Source: Paraburkholderia fungorum
GTDB lineage: Bacteria; Pseudomonadota; Gammaproteobacteria; Burkholderiales; Burkholderiaceae
Length of the DNA stretch: 64,000 nt
Direction of reading: 5' to 3'
Assembly (NCBI RefSeq): GCF_003610895.1
Contig: NZ_MCAS01000036.1
Location: 1-64,000, forward strand
The notes under the pieces were generated by a model, which was not told the origin of the DNA, did no database searches, and saw nothing but the letters and a program-made list of their open reading frames with translations. Shown piece by piece: positions 43,781 to 52,458 of this stretch. The position numbers and the translations under genes were made by a program. The stretch's first letter is position 1. The number at the start of each line of letters is the position of its first letter.

Positions 43781-44650
43781 ATGTCCACCAGCAGACAGCA
43801 GCAGGGCCGGCACCAGGGCCATATCGCGCGCAAGCGTTTCGGGCAGAATTTTCTGGTCGACATGGGCGTGATCGATTCGATCGTCGACGTGATCCGGCCG
43901 CAGCGCGGCGAGCGCATGGTCGAGATCGGGCCGGGGCTTGGTGCGCTGACCGAGCCGTTGATCGAGCGCCTGGCGACGCCCGAAGCGCCGTTGCACGCGG
44001 TTGAACTGGATCGGGATCTGATTGGCCGTCTCAAGACAAAATTCGGCGACCTGCTTGAGTTGCATGCGGGCGACGCGCTCGCCTTCGACTTCGGCACGCT
44101 GGCAGCACCCGGTGAGAAGGCGTCGCTGCGCATTGTCGGCAATCTGCCGTACAACATTTCGAGCCCCTTGCTGTTTCATCTGACCGCGTTCGCGGATCGC
44201 GTGATCGATCAGCATTTCATGCTGCAGAACGAAGTGGTCGACCGCATGGTGGCGGAGCCGGGCACCAAGGCGTTCAGCCGCCTCTCGGTGATGCTGCAAT
44301 ACCGCTACGTGATCGACAAGCAACTCGATGTGCCGCCTGAAGCGTTCAATCCGCCGCCGAAAGTCGATTCGGCGATCGTACGGATGATCCCGTACGAACT
44401 GCATGAGCTGCCTGCCGTGGACGCGCGCGTGCTCGGTGAAGTGGTGACCGCGGCCTTCTCGCAGCGGCGCAAGATGCTGCGCAACACGTTGGCCGCGTTT
44501 CGCGATTCGGTGGATTTCGAGGCGCTAGGTTTCGATCTGCAACGCCGCGCCGAAGATGTGCCGGTGGCCGAATATGTGCGTGTGGCGCAGATCGTCGAGA
44601 CTTCGCCGACGCGCGGCGCCGCCGCGGAAACCGGGACCGACGACGCTTAA
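43781..44650 (+). CDS. rsmA: 16S rRNA (A1518/A1519) dimethyltransferase RsmA (KsgA)
   Basis: 289 residues. Dimethylates two adjacent adenosines in helix 45 of 16S rRNA, a late step of small-subunit assembly. Seen: HIARKRFGQNFLVDMGVIDS near residue 10-29, the SAM loop VEIGPGLGALTEPL near 47, and the catalytic NLPYNISSPLLFHL near 124. Two C-terminal helices include FSQRRKMLRNTLA near 226. It is 172 bases after pdxA with short direct repeats between, so it may have its own promoter. Confidence 0.96.
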   Translation: MSTSRQQQGRHQGHIARKRFGQNFLVDMGVIDSIVDVIRPQRGERMVEIGPGLGALTEPLIERLATPEAPLHAVELDRDLIGRLKTKFGDLLELHAGDALAFDFGTLAAPGEKASLRIVGNLPYNISSPLLFHLTAFADRVIDQHFMLQNEVVDRMVAEPGTKAFSRLSVMLQYRYVIDKQLDVPPEAFNPPPKVDSAIVRMIPYELHELPAVDARVLGEVVTAAFSQRRKMLRNTLAAFRDSVDFEALGFDLQRRAEDVPVAEYVRVAQIVETSPTRGAAAETGTDDA

Positions 44651-44676
44651 GTCGCGTTGCACGGTCTTGAAAGAAG

Positions 44677-44697
44677 CGCGCTGCGCCCTGCAGCGCG
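44677..44697. terminator. Hairpin between convergent rsmA and EamA genes
   Basis: CGCGCTGC (44677-44684) pairs with GCAGCGCG (44690-44697) around GCCCT. No T-run on either strand; it sits in a 65-base convergent gap, so it may be a weak bidirectional terminator. Confidence 0.45.
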
Positions 44698-44715
44698 TGC
44701 GAAACACGCCACGCT

Positions 44716-45654
44716 TTAAGCCGCAGCCCGCTGCTTTGCCGGTGCGTTGACCAGCGCAATGCCGATCAGCACCAGCGCCGCGGCCATCAGAAAGCGCGAA
44801 CTGAACGACTCGCCGAGCAGCAGCACGCCGAAGGTCACGCCGAACAATGGCGTCAGGAACGAGAACACCGACAGGCGCGACGCGATGTAACGCGTCAACA
44901 GCCAGAACCACACCAGATAGCTGACGAACGCCACGATCACCGCCTGATACGCGAGGCTCATCACTGCCAGCGGCGTGACGGCGTCTACCCGTGCCTCGCC
45001 GAGTCCTGCGGCGAGCACGAGCAGCACGACAGCCGACACCGCCAATTGATAAAACAGCGTCTTGCTGGCGCTCGAGTGGGCGAGACGCGTGGCGCGCACC
45101 ACCACGGTGGTCGCGGCCCAGGCGGCGCCGGCCAGCACGCCGAGCGCGTCGCCGACGAGGCTCTTCAGGGGCGAGTCCTGAGCCGTGTGGCCGTGCAGGA
45201 AGCCGTCCGCAAACGCCAGCCCCATGCCCGCGAACGCCACCAGGATGCCGAGCCATTGAATGCGGCGCATCCGCTCGCCGTCGGCGAACCAGTGCAGCCC
45301 GAGTGCCGTGAAACACGGCGCGGTGTAGAGAAAGACCGCCATGCGCGAGGCGCTGGTCAGCGTCAGGCCGAGAAAAATGCACACGAATTCCCCGGCGAAC
45401 AGCATGCCCGCGAGTAGGCCCGCGCCTAGCGTGCCGTCGTCGCGAAACAGCGGGGTGCCGCGCGAGCGCGCCCAGCCCCAGACCAGCAGCGCCGCGATCG
45501 CCGAGCGCAGACCCGCCTGGAATACCGGCGGCAGGGCTGCGTTGGTGGTCTTGATTGCGACTTGCTGGAATCCCCAGATGGCGCACAAGCCAATCATCAG
45601 CAGAATGGCGAAGCTATCCGGGGTGCGGCGCGTAGGCAGGGCGGTGGCGCTCAT
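44716..45654 (-). CDS. EamA/DMT-superfamily inner-membrane transporter
   Basis: 312 residues from the ATG at 45654 (an ATG at 45684 would add 10). About ten hydrophobic helices form two EamA repeats. Repeat 1 begins FAILLMIGLCAIWGFQQVAI near residue 15; repeat 2 begins GVLAGAAWAATTVVVRATRL near 158, with LTPLFGVTFGVLLLGE near 268 as the conserved end-of-repeat motif. Such RhaT/YdcZ-like exporters move amino acids or metabolites. Substrate not predictable. Convergent with rsmA. Confidence 0.87.
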   Translation of the reverse strand: MSATALPTRRTPDSFAILLMIGLCAIWGFQQVAIKTTNAALPPVFQAGLRSAIAALLVWGWARSRGTPLFRDDGTLGAGLLAGMLFAGEFVCIFLGLTLTSASRMAVFLYTAPCFTALGLHWFADGERMRRIQWLGILVAFAGMGLAFADGFLHGHTAQDSPLKSLVGDALGVLAGAAWAATTVVVRATRLAHSSASKTLFYQLAVSAVVLLVLAAGLGEARVDAVTPLAVMSLAYQAVIVAFVSYLVWFWLLTRYIASRLSVFSFLTPLFGVTFGVLLLGESFSSRFLMAAALVLIGIALVNAPAKQRAAA

Positions 45655-45684
45655 GGGTCTCGTGGGGTGGCGGTTATAGGTCAT

Positions 45685-46047
45685 ACGATATCAAATCCGC
45701 CCGCGCCGCCATGCGATGACCCCACCGCCTACGCGTGCTTCTTACAAGCTGCAAGCGTTTCGATGACAGAACAACACTTATGTCAGTCTATTTTCTTACA
45801 GCCCTGATTTCGCGCTAAGGTTCATCCACGCGCATTTCGTCAGCTTATTCAAACAGTCTGTGTTAGCCGTCATGCACGGTTCTGCAATGGAACCGGCTGC
45901 GGACCTGCCGATTTGCGTGGCCTTGAGCGAGCAGCGTGCCGGACCTTTGCAGCAAGGGTGACGGCGGCGAATACCCGTGAGTACCTGTAATGCCTGGCAG
46001 GACCTGGTAGAACCTGGTGCAAGCGGGAACCTGTACGAGGAGACGAA
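45685..46047. other. Divergent gap upstream of the porin gene with ACCTG direct repeats
   Basis: 363 bases without a credible gene. From 45980 to 46034 the stretch carries repeated ACCTG or CCTGG words (about 45980, 45990, 46001, 46011 and 46029), roughly 10-12 bases apart, just before the porin ribosome site GAGGAG. They may be part of the porin leader or binding sites; no promoter with both boxes was recognised. Confidence 0.45.
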
Positions 46048-47157
46048 ATGAAGAACATAAGCAGGTGGGCGATGGCGGCCATGCCCGCGGCCTTGGCGTG
46101 TCAAATGGCGCAGGCCCAATCGAGTGTGACGCTTTACGGCGTGATCGACGAGAGCGTGCGATATCTGACCCATGCGAACCAGGCCGGTGATTCGTCGGTT
46201 GCGCTCGGCAATGGCGGCATGACGGAGAGCCGCTGGGGTATCAGGGGCACCGAGGATCTGGGTGGCGGCTGGTCGACGTTCTTCAAACTCGAAAACCGCT
46301 TCTACATGAATACCGGCCAAAGCGATCCCACCTTGCCGTTCTTCAATGAAGCACAAGTGGGTGTGCGTTCGGATTCCTATGGTCAGGTGATCTTCGGCCG
46401 TCAGTACAACGTGATGATCGAGGGCGTGACCATCGGCGGCTACGGCAGCAATCTCTGGATTCCATACGATTTCAGCTTCCAGCCTGAAGTGACGATGACC
46501 GGCGGTATCTGGACCAGCAACCAGGTGCAGTACCAGGCCAAATATAACGGCTTCCATCTTGCCGCAGGCTACGCATTCGGCGGCAATGCGGGCAACTCAT
46601 ACGGCAGCCAGGTCGGCGCGGCGCTCGCTTACGCGCCGGGTGGCCCTTTCACCTTCGGCGGCGCGTATCAGGAGTCGAAAGATTCGGTCAACGGCGCCGC
46701 CGCGAAAGCGTGGACCTTTGGCGGGTCGTACACGTGGAACATGACCCGCTTCTCCGCCGGCTATATCGTCAATCAGAATGACGCCGGCTTTTCGAATTTT
46801 GCCAATGGGCCGTTCACCGCACCCGCGTTGGCCGCGCTCAAGTACACCGACTTTTCGCGGCGCCGCATGATCATGGGTGGCATCACGCAGCAGGTCGGCC
46901 GTGCGTGGCACTTCGCGGCGAACGTCTGGCGCACCCTGCAGGACGGCAAAACCGCCGCGCAGGACGGCTCGGCATGGCAGTATCAACTGGTCGCCGACTA
47001 CAACCTTTCCTTGCGCACCGATATCTATCTGGAAGGCGACTACTCGCTGTATCGGGGTGGCCTGATCGGCGCGCAATTGCAAGGCGTCAATGGTGTCGGG
47101 CTCGCACAGAAGGGGAGCCAGATCGGCCTGATGGCCGGCATGCGGCATCAGTTCTGA
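46048..47157 (+). CDS. Gram-negative general porin (OmpC/OpcP-like)
   Basis: 369 residues. The signal peptide ends AQA-Q near residue 24, followed by QSSVTLYGVIDESVRYLTHA, the classic first strand of beta-proteobacterial porins. Further marks are RWGIRGTEDLGGGWSTFFKL near 62-81, GVRSDSYGQVIFGRQYN near 110 (loop-3 entry), and the C-terminal GLMAGMRHQF ending in phenylalanine for BAM recognition. A 16-strand trimeric channel in the outer membrane is expected; solute preference is unknown. A GAGGAG site precedes the ATG at 46048. Confidence 0.95.
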   Translation: MKNISRWAMAAMPAALACQMAQAQSSVTLYGVIDESVRYLTHANQAGDSSVALGNGGMTESRWGIRGTEDLGGGWSTFFKLENRFYMNTGQSDPTLPFFNEAQVGVRSDSYGQVIFGRQYNVMIEGVTIGGYGSNLWIPYDFSFQPEVTMTGGIWTSNQVQYQAKYNGFHLAAGYAFGGNAGNSYGSQVGAALAYAPGGPFTFGGAYQESKDSVNGAAAKAWTFGGSYTWNMTRFSAGYIVNQNDAGFSNFANGPFTAPALAALKYTDFSRRRMIMGGITQQVGRAWHFAANVWRTLQDGKTAAQDGSAWQYQLVADYNLSLRTDIYLEGDYSLYRGGLIGAQLQGVNGVGLAQKGSQIGLMAGMRHQF

Positions 47158-47165
47158 GCGCCGGC

Positions 47166-48512
47166 TCAACGCGGCGTGCCTTCCATGCGCAGCTTCGAGC
47201 GTTGCGGATCGATTAACGCGAAACCCGCTGTGCCGACGATCAGCAGCAACGCGCCGGTTACTGCAAAGCCGATCTCGTAACCGCGCGCGTCGCCTGCCGC
47301 GCCGAGCAGCTTGCCCATCGCGACCGGTCCGATCAGTCCTGCGGTAGTGACGATCGAATTGGTGATCGCGAGCAGGGCCCCGCGCCGTGCCGCCGGCGCG
47401 ACTTCGGCAACCAGCATCGGACCGAAGGTGAACGTCTGGATTGCCAGCGCACTGGCAAGCCCCATCAAGGCGACTTTGACGAACGGCGGGGCACCGAACA
47501 GCAATGAGCCGTACGCGAACCCGCTCACCACGCAGGCCGCGCTGATCAGCTTGCCGCGTGCCACCCTGGAGGACACACCGCGCTTGAGCATGCGATGCGA
47601 AGCCATCGCGAGCGCGATGCCGAGCGGGATCTGCGCCGCGACTTGCAGCGCGAATAGCCAGCCGGCCTGGGTCGCGCCAAAGCCGAGGCCGAGCCGGAAA
47701 TACGCCGGTACCCAGGTAAAGCCGATCGCAATCACCGCATAGCCGACAAAGCATTGCAGCATCACGCCGATGACAGTGCGGTCGCTCAGCATGCGCCGAA
47801 AGCGCGGTGACGCCGTGCGCGGACCCGCCGCCACGAGCACCAACGCAGGTGTCGAGTTGTGCTGACGATTGCCTGTCTTGCCCAGGCACAGCCACAAGAC
47901 CGTCCAGGCGACGCCAACCGCACCGAGCGTGAGAAACGTTGTATGCCAGTGCCACCGCTGCGAAATATAGGTGAGCACCGGCCCCGCGATGATGACGCCC
48001 GCCGTCGCCCCTTGTTGCACGATGACGGTGGGGAGATTGCGCTCGTGGTCGTCGAACCAGGTGTAGACCACATGCAGCGCGAGCGGCGAGGCCGGTCCTT
48101 CGCCCGCCCCCAGCAGCACGCGGCACAGCAGCAACACGGCAAAGCTGGTCGGCCATGCGAGCGGCAACTGCGCTATCGCCCAGATCAGCGCGAGCGCGGC
48201 GAGCAGCCATTTCATATTGACGCGGTCGGCGAACAGGCCGACGGCGATACCCGAAATCGAGAACAACACAAAAAACGCGCTGCCGACGAGGCCGAATTGA
48301 GCATGCGTCAGTTGCATGTCATGCATCATTGGGATCGCGACCAGACCGAGCACGGCTTTGTCGGCGAAATTGATCAGCATGAACAGGAACAGCGAGGCGA
48401 CGATTATCCAGCGGCGGCCCTGTGCGGCCTCGTGCGCGTGGGTGGGCTGGACCGGCGCTGTGTCGCCGGTAAGCGCCGTGCAGCGTTTCGTGCTGCTGAG
48501 GATGGTGGGCAA
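47166..48512 (-). CDS. MFS transporter, anion:cation symporter (ACS) type, TTG start
   Basis: 448 residues from a TTG at 48512, chosen because a GGAG site lies six to nine bases upstream and no ATG fits before the first helix. About 12 hydrophobic segments: IIVASLFLFMLINFADKAVL near residue 33, LLCRVLLGAGEGPASPLALH near 122 (RxxxGxxEGP motif of ACS members such as GudP/ExuT), and CVVSGFAYGSLLFGAPPF near 335. The family carries sugar acids, phthalates or other organic anions. The open frame extends further upstream over the LysR gene, but only as its shadow. Divergent from a LysR gene. Confidence 0.85.
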   Translation of the reverse strand: MPTILSSTKRCTALTGDTAPVQPTHAHEAAQGRRWIIVASLFLFMLINFADKAVLGLVAIPMMHDMQLTHAQFGLVGSAFFVLFSISGIAVGLFADRVNMKWLLAALALIWAIAQLPLAWPTSFAVLLLCRVLLGAGEGPASPLALHVVYTWFDDHERNLPTVIVQQGATAGVIIAGPVLTYISQRWHWHTTFLTLGAVGVAWTVLWLCLGKTGNRQHNSTPALVLVAAGPRTASPRFRRMLSDRTVIGVMLQCFVGYAVIAIGFTWVPAYFRLGLGFGATQAGWLFALQVAAQIPLGIALAMASHRMLKRGVSSRVARGKLISAACVVSGFAYGSLLFGAPPFVKVALMGLASALAIQTFTFGPMLVAEVAPAARRGALLAITNSIVTTAGLIGPVAMGKLLGAAGDARGYEIGFAVTGALLLIVGTAGFALIDPQRSKLRMEGTPR

Positions 48513-48614
48513 GGCGTGTCTCCGTTTCTTGCGCGGGGCGCTGGGTTTTCGCCCATTTGAGGTGGTATAAGTGAATTGTTCAAGTGCATTCTCGTTATCG
48601 GGAGCTTGCAAATC

Positions 48615-49571
48615 ATGCATGAGGTCAATTCCCGCCGCCTTGGCCATCTGATCGCGCTGGCCGAGGAAGGCAGTTTTGCGCGCGCGGCTGAGCGCGTTCA
48701 TTTGAGCCAGCCTGCGTTGAGCCGCAGCATCCAGGCGCTGGAAGAAGAAGTCGGCATGAAGCTGTTCGACCGTGCCGCGCGCGGCGTTGCGATGACGGCG
48801 GCCGGGCGGCTGCTGGTCGAACGCGCGCGGCGTGTGCTGTTCGAAACGCGCTGTCTGTTTCGCGACGTCGAACTGCTGAAGGCGCATGAACTCGGCGAGG
48901 TGCGTATTGGCCTCGGACCCTATGCGGCTGTCATTCTGCTGCCGGACCTGCTGGTGGAATTCGCGCGGCGCTTTCCGAAGATCAAGGTGTCGATCGAACT
49001 CGGCGAAGGCGATGGGCTGCTTGCGAAGCTGCGTGCCGAGCAGATCGATTTTCTCGTCACCGACCGCCGGGTGCCGCCCGTCACGCCCGATGTCACGTTG
49101 CAGCGCCTGCCGCGTCACGAGGGCGGCTGGTTCGCGCGGCCGGACCATCCCCTGTTTGCACGCGACACCGTGCCGCTAGCGGCGTTGCGCGAGTTCCCGC
49201 TCGTCTCGGTGAGCTTGCCCGCGTTCATGAAGGACGCCCTGCATCGCCTGCTCAAATATCGCGCTCACGAGCAGATTCCGTTGCAGATCGAATGCAATGA
49301 CGTGGCGGTGCTCAAGGACGTCGTCGCCCAGACCGATGCCGTGCTGTTCGCCACGGCGTCTGCCGTGCGGCGCGATCTGGAAATGCGGCGGCTCGCGCGC
49401 ATCCCGCTCATCAATCCTCCGCGTCTCGCACTTGAATTCGCGCTGGTCTATCTGGCCGAGCGCACGCCTTCGCCCGCTGCGTATTCCGCGCTGGGACTTG
49501 CTGAGCAGGTGATGGAGGACGCCAACCGCGCCGCGCAGGGTCTGCTGCACCCAGGCGCCGTGATGACGTAG
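48615..49571 (+). CDS. LysR-family regulator (divergent from ACS-type MFS gene)
   Basis: 318 residues from the ATG at 48615 with a GGGAG site. N-terminal domain: LGHLIALAEEGSFARAAERV near residue 9-28 and LSQPALSRSIQALEEEVGMK near 30-49. The effector domain includes VRIGLGPYAAVILLPDLLVE near 97. It shares 102 bases with the divergent MFS gene, so it is probably its regulator, responding to the transported organic anion (inference). Confidence 0.9.
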   Translation: MHEVNSRRLGHLIALAEEGSFARAAERVHLSQPALSRSIQALEEEVGMKLFDRAARGVAMTAAGRLLVERARRVLFETRCLFRDVELLKAHELGEVRIGLGPYAAVILLPDLLVEFARRFPKIKVSIELGEGDGLLAKLRAEQIDFLVTDRRVPPVTPDVTLQRLPRHEGGWFARPDHPLFARDTVPLAALREFPLVSVSLPAFMKDALHRLLKYRAHEQIPLQIECNDVAVLKDVVAQTDAVLFATASAVRRDLEMRRLARIPLINPPRLALEFALVYLAERTPSPAAYSALGLAEQVMEDANRAAQGLLHPGAVMT

Positions 49572-49661
49572 CGGGCGGGTGAACGGCCGGCCGCGCGCTC
49601 GCATGATTGCTCCGTGATTACCCTGGATGCGGTTGACACAGTGGCCTCAATCACGGACGAT

Positions 49662-49679
49662 CCGGAATCAAGATTCCGG
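49662..49679. promoter_or_regulatory. Operator O1 upstream of TetR gene: CGGAAT-N4-ATTCCG
   Basis: CCGGAATCAAGATTCCGG has perfect 8-bp arms around AA. A TTGACA at 49633-49638 with a weak GACGAT 17 bases on (49656-49661) could be the promoter, placing the dyad over the start of transcription. The same dyad form recurs at 50441-50456, before the next gene, implying control by the TetR protein between them. Confidence 0.7.
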
Positions 49680-49732
49680 TTTTCCGTGAGTCCTCCTTTT
49701 TATCAAAGCAGCGAACCGAGGCTGAACAACGC

Positions 49733-50422
49733 ATGACGACGACTTCACCGCGCGGCCGCGAAACTCCGTCCAGCACTATCGCGGCGCCGCGTCAGACGCG
49801 CAGTCAGCAAGGGCTCGTTCGCATGCTGCAAGCCGGGCGTGAACTGATTGAAGCGAGCGGCAATCTCGACGATCTGTCGATCAACGACATCGTCGAGCGT
49901 GCGGGTACGTCGATCGGCGCGTTCTATCGGCGCTTCGATAACAAAGACGCCTTCTTCGATGTCGTGCAGGATGCGGCGATGGAAGAAGGGCTCGCGCATG
50001 TACGCGAAACCGTCGAGCGTGACCCGGCCTGGCGTTCGAACGATGCGGGCACGCTTGCCGATGCGGTCATTTCGTTTTACATCGCAACGTTCCGGCGCAA
50101 TCGCGGGCTCTATCACGCGTCATTGCTGCGGGCGTCACAGCGCAAAGCGAGTTGGGACGTCGTGAAATCGGCCAATCACGATGTTCTGGCCATGATCGTG
50201 CCGCGTCTCGTCAGCGCGCTGGCGCAGTCGCGCGGCATCAAGGCCGATCACGACACGGCCCAGGCGCTCGAATTCGAGGTGCGCGCCACCTTGCAGATGA
50301 TCCTCGGCATGCTGGTCAACAGCGTGCTGAACGACCCCGGCCCTTTGTCGCTGTCCAGCCGGCAATTGCGCCCCTGGCTGCAGATTCGGCTGCGGCGCTG
50401 CCTCGGGCTGGCGGACGGCTGA
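49733..50422 (+). CDS. TetR-family regulator of the alkylsulfatase-ligase genes
   Basis: 229 residues. After a polar N-terminus, the helix-turn-helix covers about residues 24-70: GLVRMLQAGRELIEASGNLD, LSINDIVERAGTSIGAFYRR, then FDNKDAFFDVVQD. The remainder is a helical ligand-binding domain. It is flanked by two copies of the same inverted repeat, one 54 bases before its start and one 19 bases after its stop in front of the alkylsulfatase-like gene. Autorepression with joint control of that gene is therefore likely. Ligand unknown; a fatty acid, alcohol or sulfate ester would fit the targets. An eight-T run at 50423-50430 follows the stop. Confidence 0.88.
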   Translation: MTTTSPRGRETPSSTIAAPRQTRSQQGLVRMLQAGRELIEASGNLDDLSINDIVERAGTSIGAFYRRFDNKDAFFDVVQDAAMEEGLAHVRETVERDPAWRSNDAGTLADAVISFYIATFRRNRGLYHASLLRASQRKASWDVVKSANHDVLAMIVPRLVSALAQSRGIKADHDTAQALEFEVRATLQMILGMLVNSVLNDPGPLSLSSRQLRPWLQIRLRRCLGLADG

Positions 50423-50440
50423 TTTTTTTTGCCTAAAAAT

Positions 50441-50457
50441 CGGAATCCAAATTCCGG
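50441..50457. promoter_or_regulatory. Operator O2 upstream of the alkylsulfatase-like gene: CGGAAT-N4-ATTCCG
   Basis: CGGAAT-CCAA-ATTCCGG lies 76 bases before the alkylsulfatase ATG, just after an AT-rich TAAAAAT (50434-50440). Its arms and spacing equal those of the site at 49662-49679. The two sites bracket the TetR gene. Confidence 0.68.
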
Positions 50458-50532
50458 TTACAAACAACAGAAACCTATCCCGATGCCGCGCGCTTTCCGT
50501 TACGCGCCGTCGAACATTCAAGGAGACACCGC

Positions 50533-52353
50533 ATGAGTTCATGTTGCCCGGAACGGGTCCGCAACCCTGCCTTCGACGCGCCGCATATCGGCGAACCGCT
50601 CGATGTCGCGTTCGACGCCGGCGTGAATCTCGCGTTCGCCGTCGCCGCACCGACTGTGCCGCCGCGCCTCACCGAACACTCGCGGCGCATGGCGCAGCGC
50701 ATCTATCGCGTTGCCGGGCGCGTGTATTGCGCGGTCGGCTATGCGATCGCGAACATCATCTTCGTGGTGGGCGACGACGGCATCGTGGTCATCGATGCAA
50801 CCGAGGCGGTGTCCGCCGCCAAACGCATCTATGAGGACTTCTGCGCGATCGATCCGCGCCACGCCGGACTGCCGGTCAAGGCGGTGGTCTACACGCACAA
50901 CCACACGGATCACACCGGCGGTGTGCGTGCTTTCGTCGACGAAGCCGCGCTCGAGGCGGGCAGCGTCGAGATCATCGCGCACCGCTCTCTGATGGACACG
51001 GTAATCAACAACGCGAACCTCGTGGCGCCGATTCTCGCCACGCGTTCGGCCTACAGCTTCGGCACGCTGCTGCCGGCCGGCGCGACCGGCAAGGTCAATG
51101 CGGGTATCGGGCCGGTGCTGATCGCGGAGCCGGCGAGCTTCTTCGCGCCGACCCGCGTGTTCGACGACCGGCTCGATATCGTGCTGGCGGGCGTGCGCTT
51201 CGAGTTTCGCTACGCGCCTTCCGAAGCCGACGACGAAATCGTCATGTGGCTGCCCGAACTCGGTGTGCTGCTGTCGGCGGAAGTCATCCAGGGCGAATGC
51301 CTCGCAAACGTGCATACGCTGCGCGGCACGCGTTACCGCGATCCGGTGCGCTGGTATCAGACGATCGACATGATGCGCGGTTTCAATGCGTCTCACATGG
51401 TGCCGGCGCATGGCCGGCCGGTATCGGGCGCGCAGTATGTCGCCGAAGTGCTGTGCGTCTATCGCGACGCCATCCAGTTCATCCACGACCAGACCATTCG
51501 CCACATGAACTTCGGTCTGAGTCCGGACGAACTCGCCGAGGCGATTCCCGCGCTGCCGCCTCATCTCGCGGAGCATGCGTGGCTCGGCGAGTACTACGGC
51601 ACGGTCAAGCACTCGGTGCGTCAGGTGTACAGCGGTCAGCTAGGCTGGTTCGATGGCGATCCGGCGTCGCTCGATCCGCTGCCACGCGCCGAACGTGCGC
51701 AGCGCATGGTGAAGATGATGGGCGGTGTGGAGCCGGTGCGCGCTGCAGCGCGCATCGCTTTGGGCGACGGCGACTGGCGCTGGGCCGCGGAACTGGCCAC
51801 GCTGCTGGTGCGGCTCGATACAAGCGACACCGACGCCCGCAACATTAAAGCGAGCGCGTTGCGCGAACTGGGCTACCGCACGGTGAACACCAACTGGCGC
51901 AACTGGTATCTGAGCGCGGCACGCGAACTCGAACATGCCTACGACGAACTGCCGTTCGCCGGCAGTTCGAGTCTCGCCTCGGTGGATGTCTTGCGCGCCC
52001 AGCCGTTGCGCAACGTGTTCCAGCGCTTCAGCGTGAACGTCGATCCGCAACGTTGCGCCGATGTGCAGATGACGCTCGCGTTCCGCGTGACGGATCGCAA
52101 TGAAACGCATGCGCTCGAGCTGCGGCGTGGCGTATTGCAGATTCACGAGCGCACCCCCGCGGTGATCGACGTTCAGCTCGCGCTGGAAACCGGCACCTTG
52201 TACGGCATGCTGCGCGACATGGCGACGCAGTTGCCGATGGGGCTCGAGAACGGCACAGTAAAGCTCGAGCGCGGCACGACCGGGCAGCTGCGTGGCTTCT
52301 TCGATTGCTTCGACCGGCCGGCACGGCGGATGCCCGCCCTGGCTACGCGATAG
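50533..52353 (+). CDS. Alkylsulfatase-like metallo-beta-lactamase-fold hydrolase (SdsA/BDS1 type)
   Basis: 606 residues. Domain order fits class III alkylsulfatases: an MBL catalytic domain (about residues 60-300) with the zinc motif THNHTDHTGG near 118 and a later HMVPAHGRPV near 288, an alkylsulfatase dimerisation region (about 310-450, containing YYGTVKHSVRQVYSGQLGWF), and an SCP2-like C-terminal domain (about 480-600). These enzymes cleave alkyl sulfate esters such as dodecyl sulfate to alcohol and sulfate. Secreted relatives (about 650 residues) have a signal peptide; none is visible here, the chain beginning MSSCCPERVRNP. Activity on sulfate esters is inferred. An acyl-CoA ligase gene follows after 105 bases. 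Confidence 0.88.
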   Translation: MSSCCPERVRNPAFDAPHIGEPLDVAFDAGVNLAFAVAAPTVPPRLTEHSRRMAQRIYRVAGRVYCAVGYAIANIIFVVGDDGIVVIDATEAVSAAKRIYEDFCAIDPRHAGLPVKAVVYTHNHTDHTGGVRAFVDEAALEAGSVEIIAHRSLMDTVINNANLVAPILATRSAYSFGTLLPAGATGKVNAGIGPVLIAEPASFFAPTRVFDDRLDIVLAGVRFEFRYAPSEADDEIVMWLPELGVLLSAEVIQGECLANVHTLRGTRYRDPVRWYQTIDMMRGFNASHMVPAHGRPVSGAQYVAEVLCVYRDAIQFIHDQTIRHMNFGLSPDELAEAIPALPPHLAEHAWLGEYYGTVKHSVRQVYSGQLGWFDGDPASLDPLPRAERAQRMVKMMGGVEPVRAAARIALGDGDWRWAAELATLLVRLDTSDTDARNIKASALRELGYRTVNTNWRNWYLSAARELEHAYDELPFAGSSSLASVDVLRAQPLRNVFQRFSVNVDPQRCADVQMTLAFRVTDRNETHALELRRGVLQIHERTPAVIDVQLALETGTLYGMLRDMATQLPMGLENGTVKLERGTTGQLRGFFDCFDRPARRMPALATR

Positions 52354-52458
52354 AGGCGGGATAGACCCAGGAAAGACGCCGCGCGGTGCACGTCAGCGCG
52401 CAGACGCAGCGGCACATCGTGCATTGGCGCATCGCGATGCGAAACTCAGGGAAGAGAC

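Noticed and set aside
48513..49148. Upstream extension of the minus-strand MFS frame to 660 codons
   Set aside because: The extra part is the shadow of the LysR gene on the other strand; a TTG with a good ribosome site at 48512 gives a normal-length transporter.
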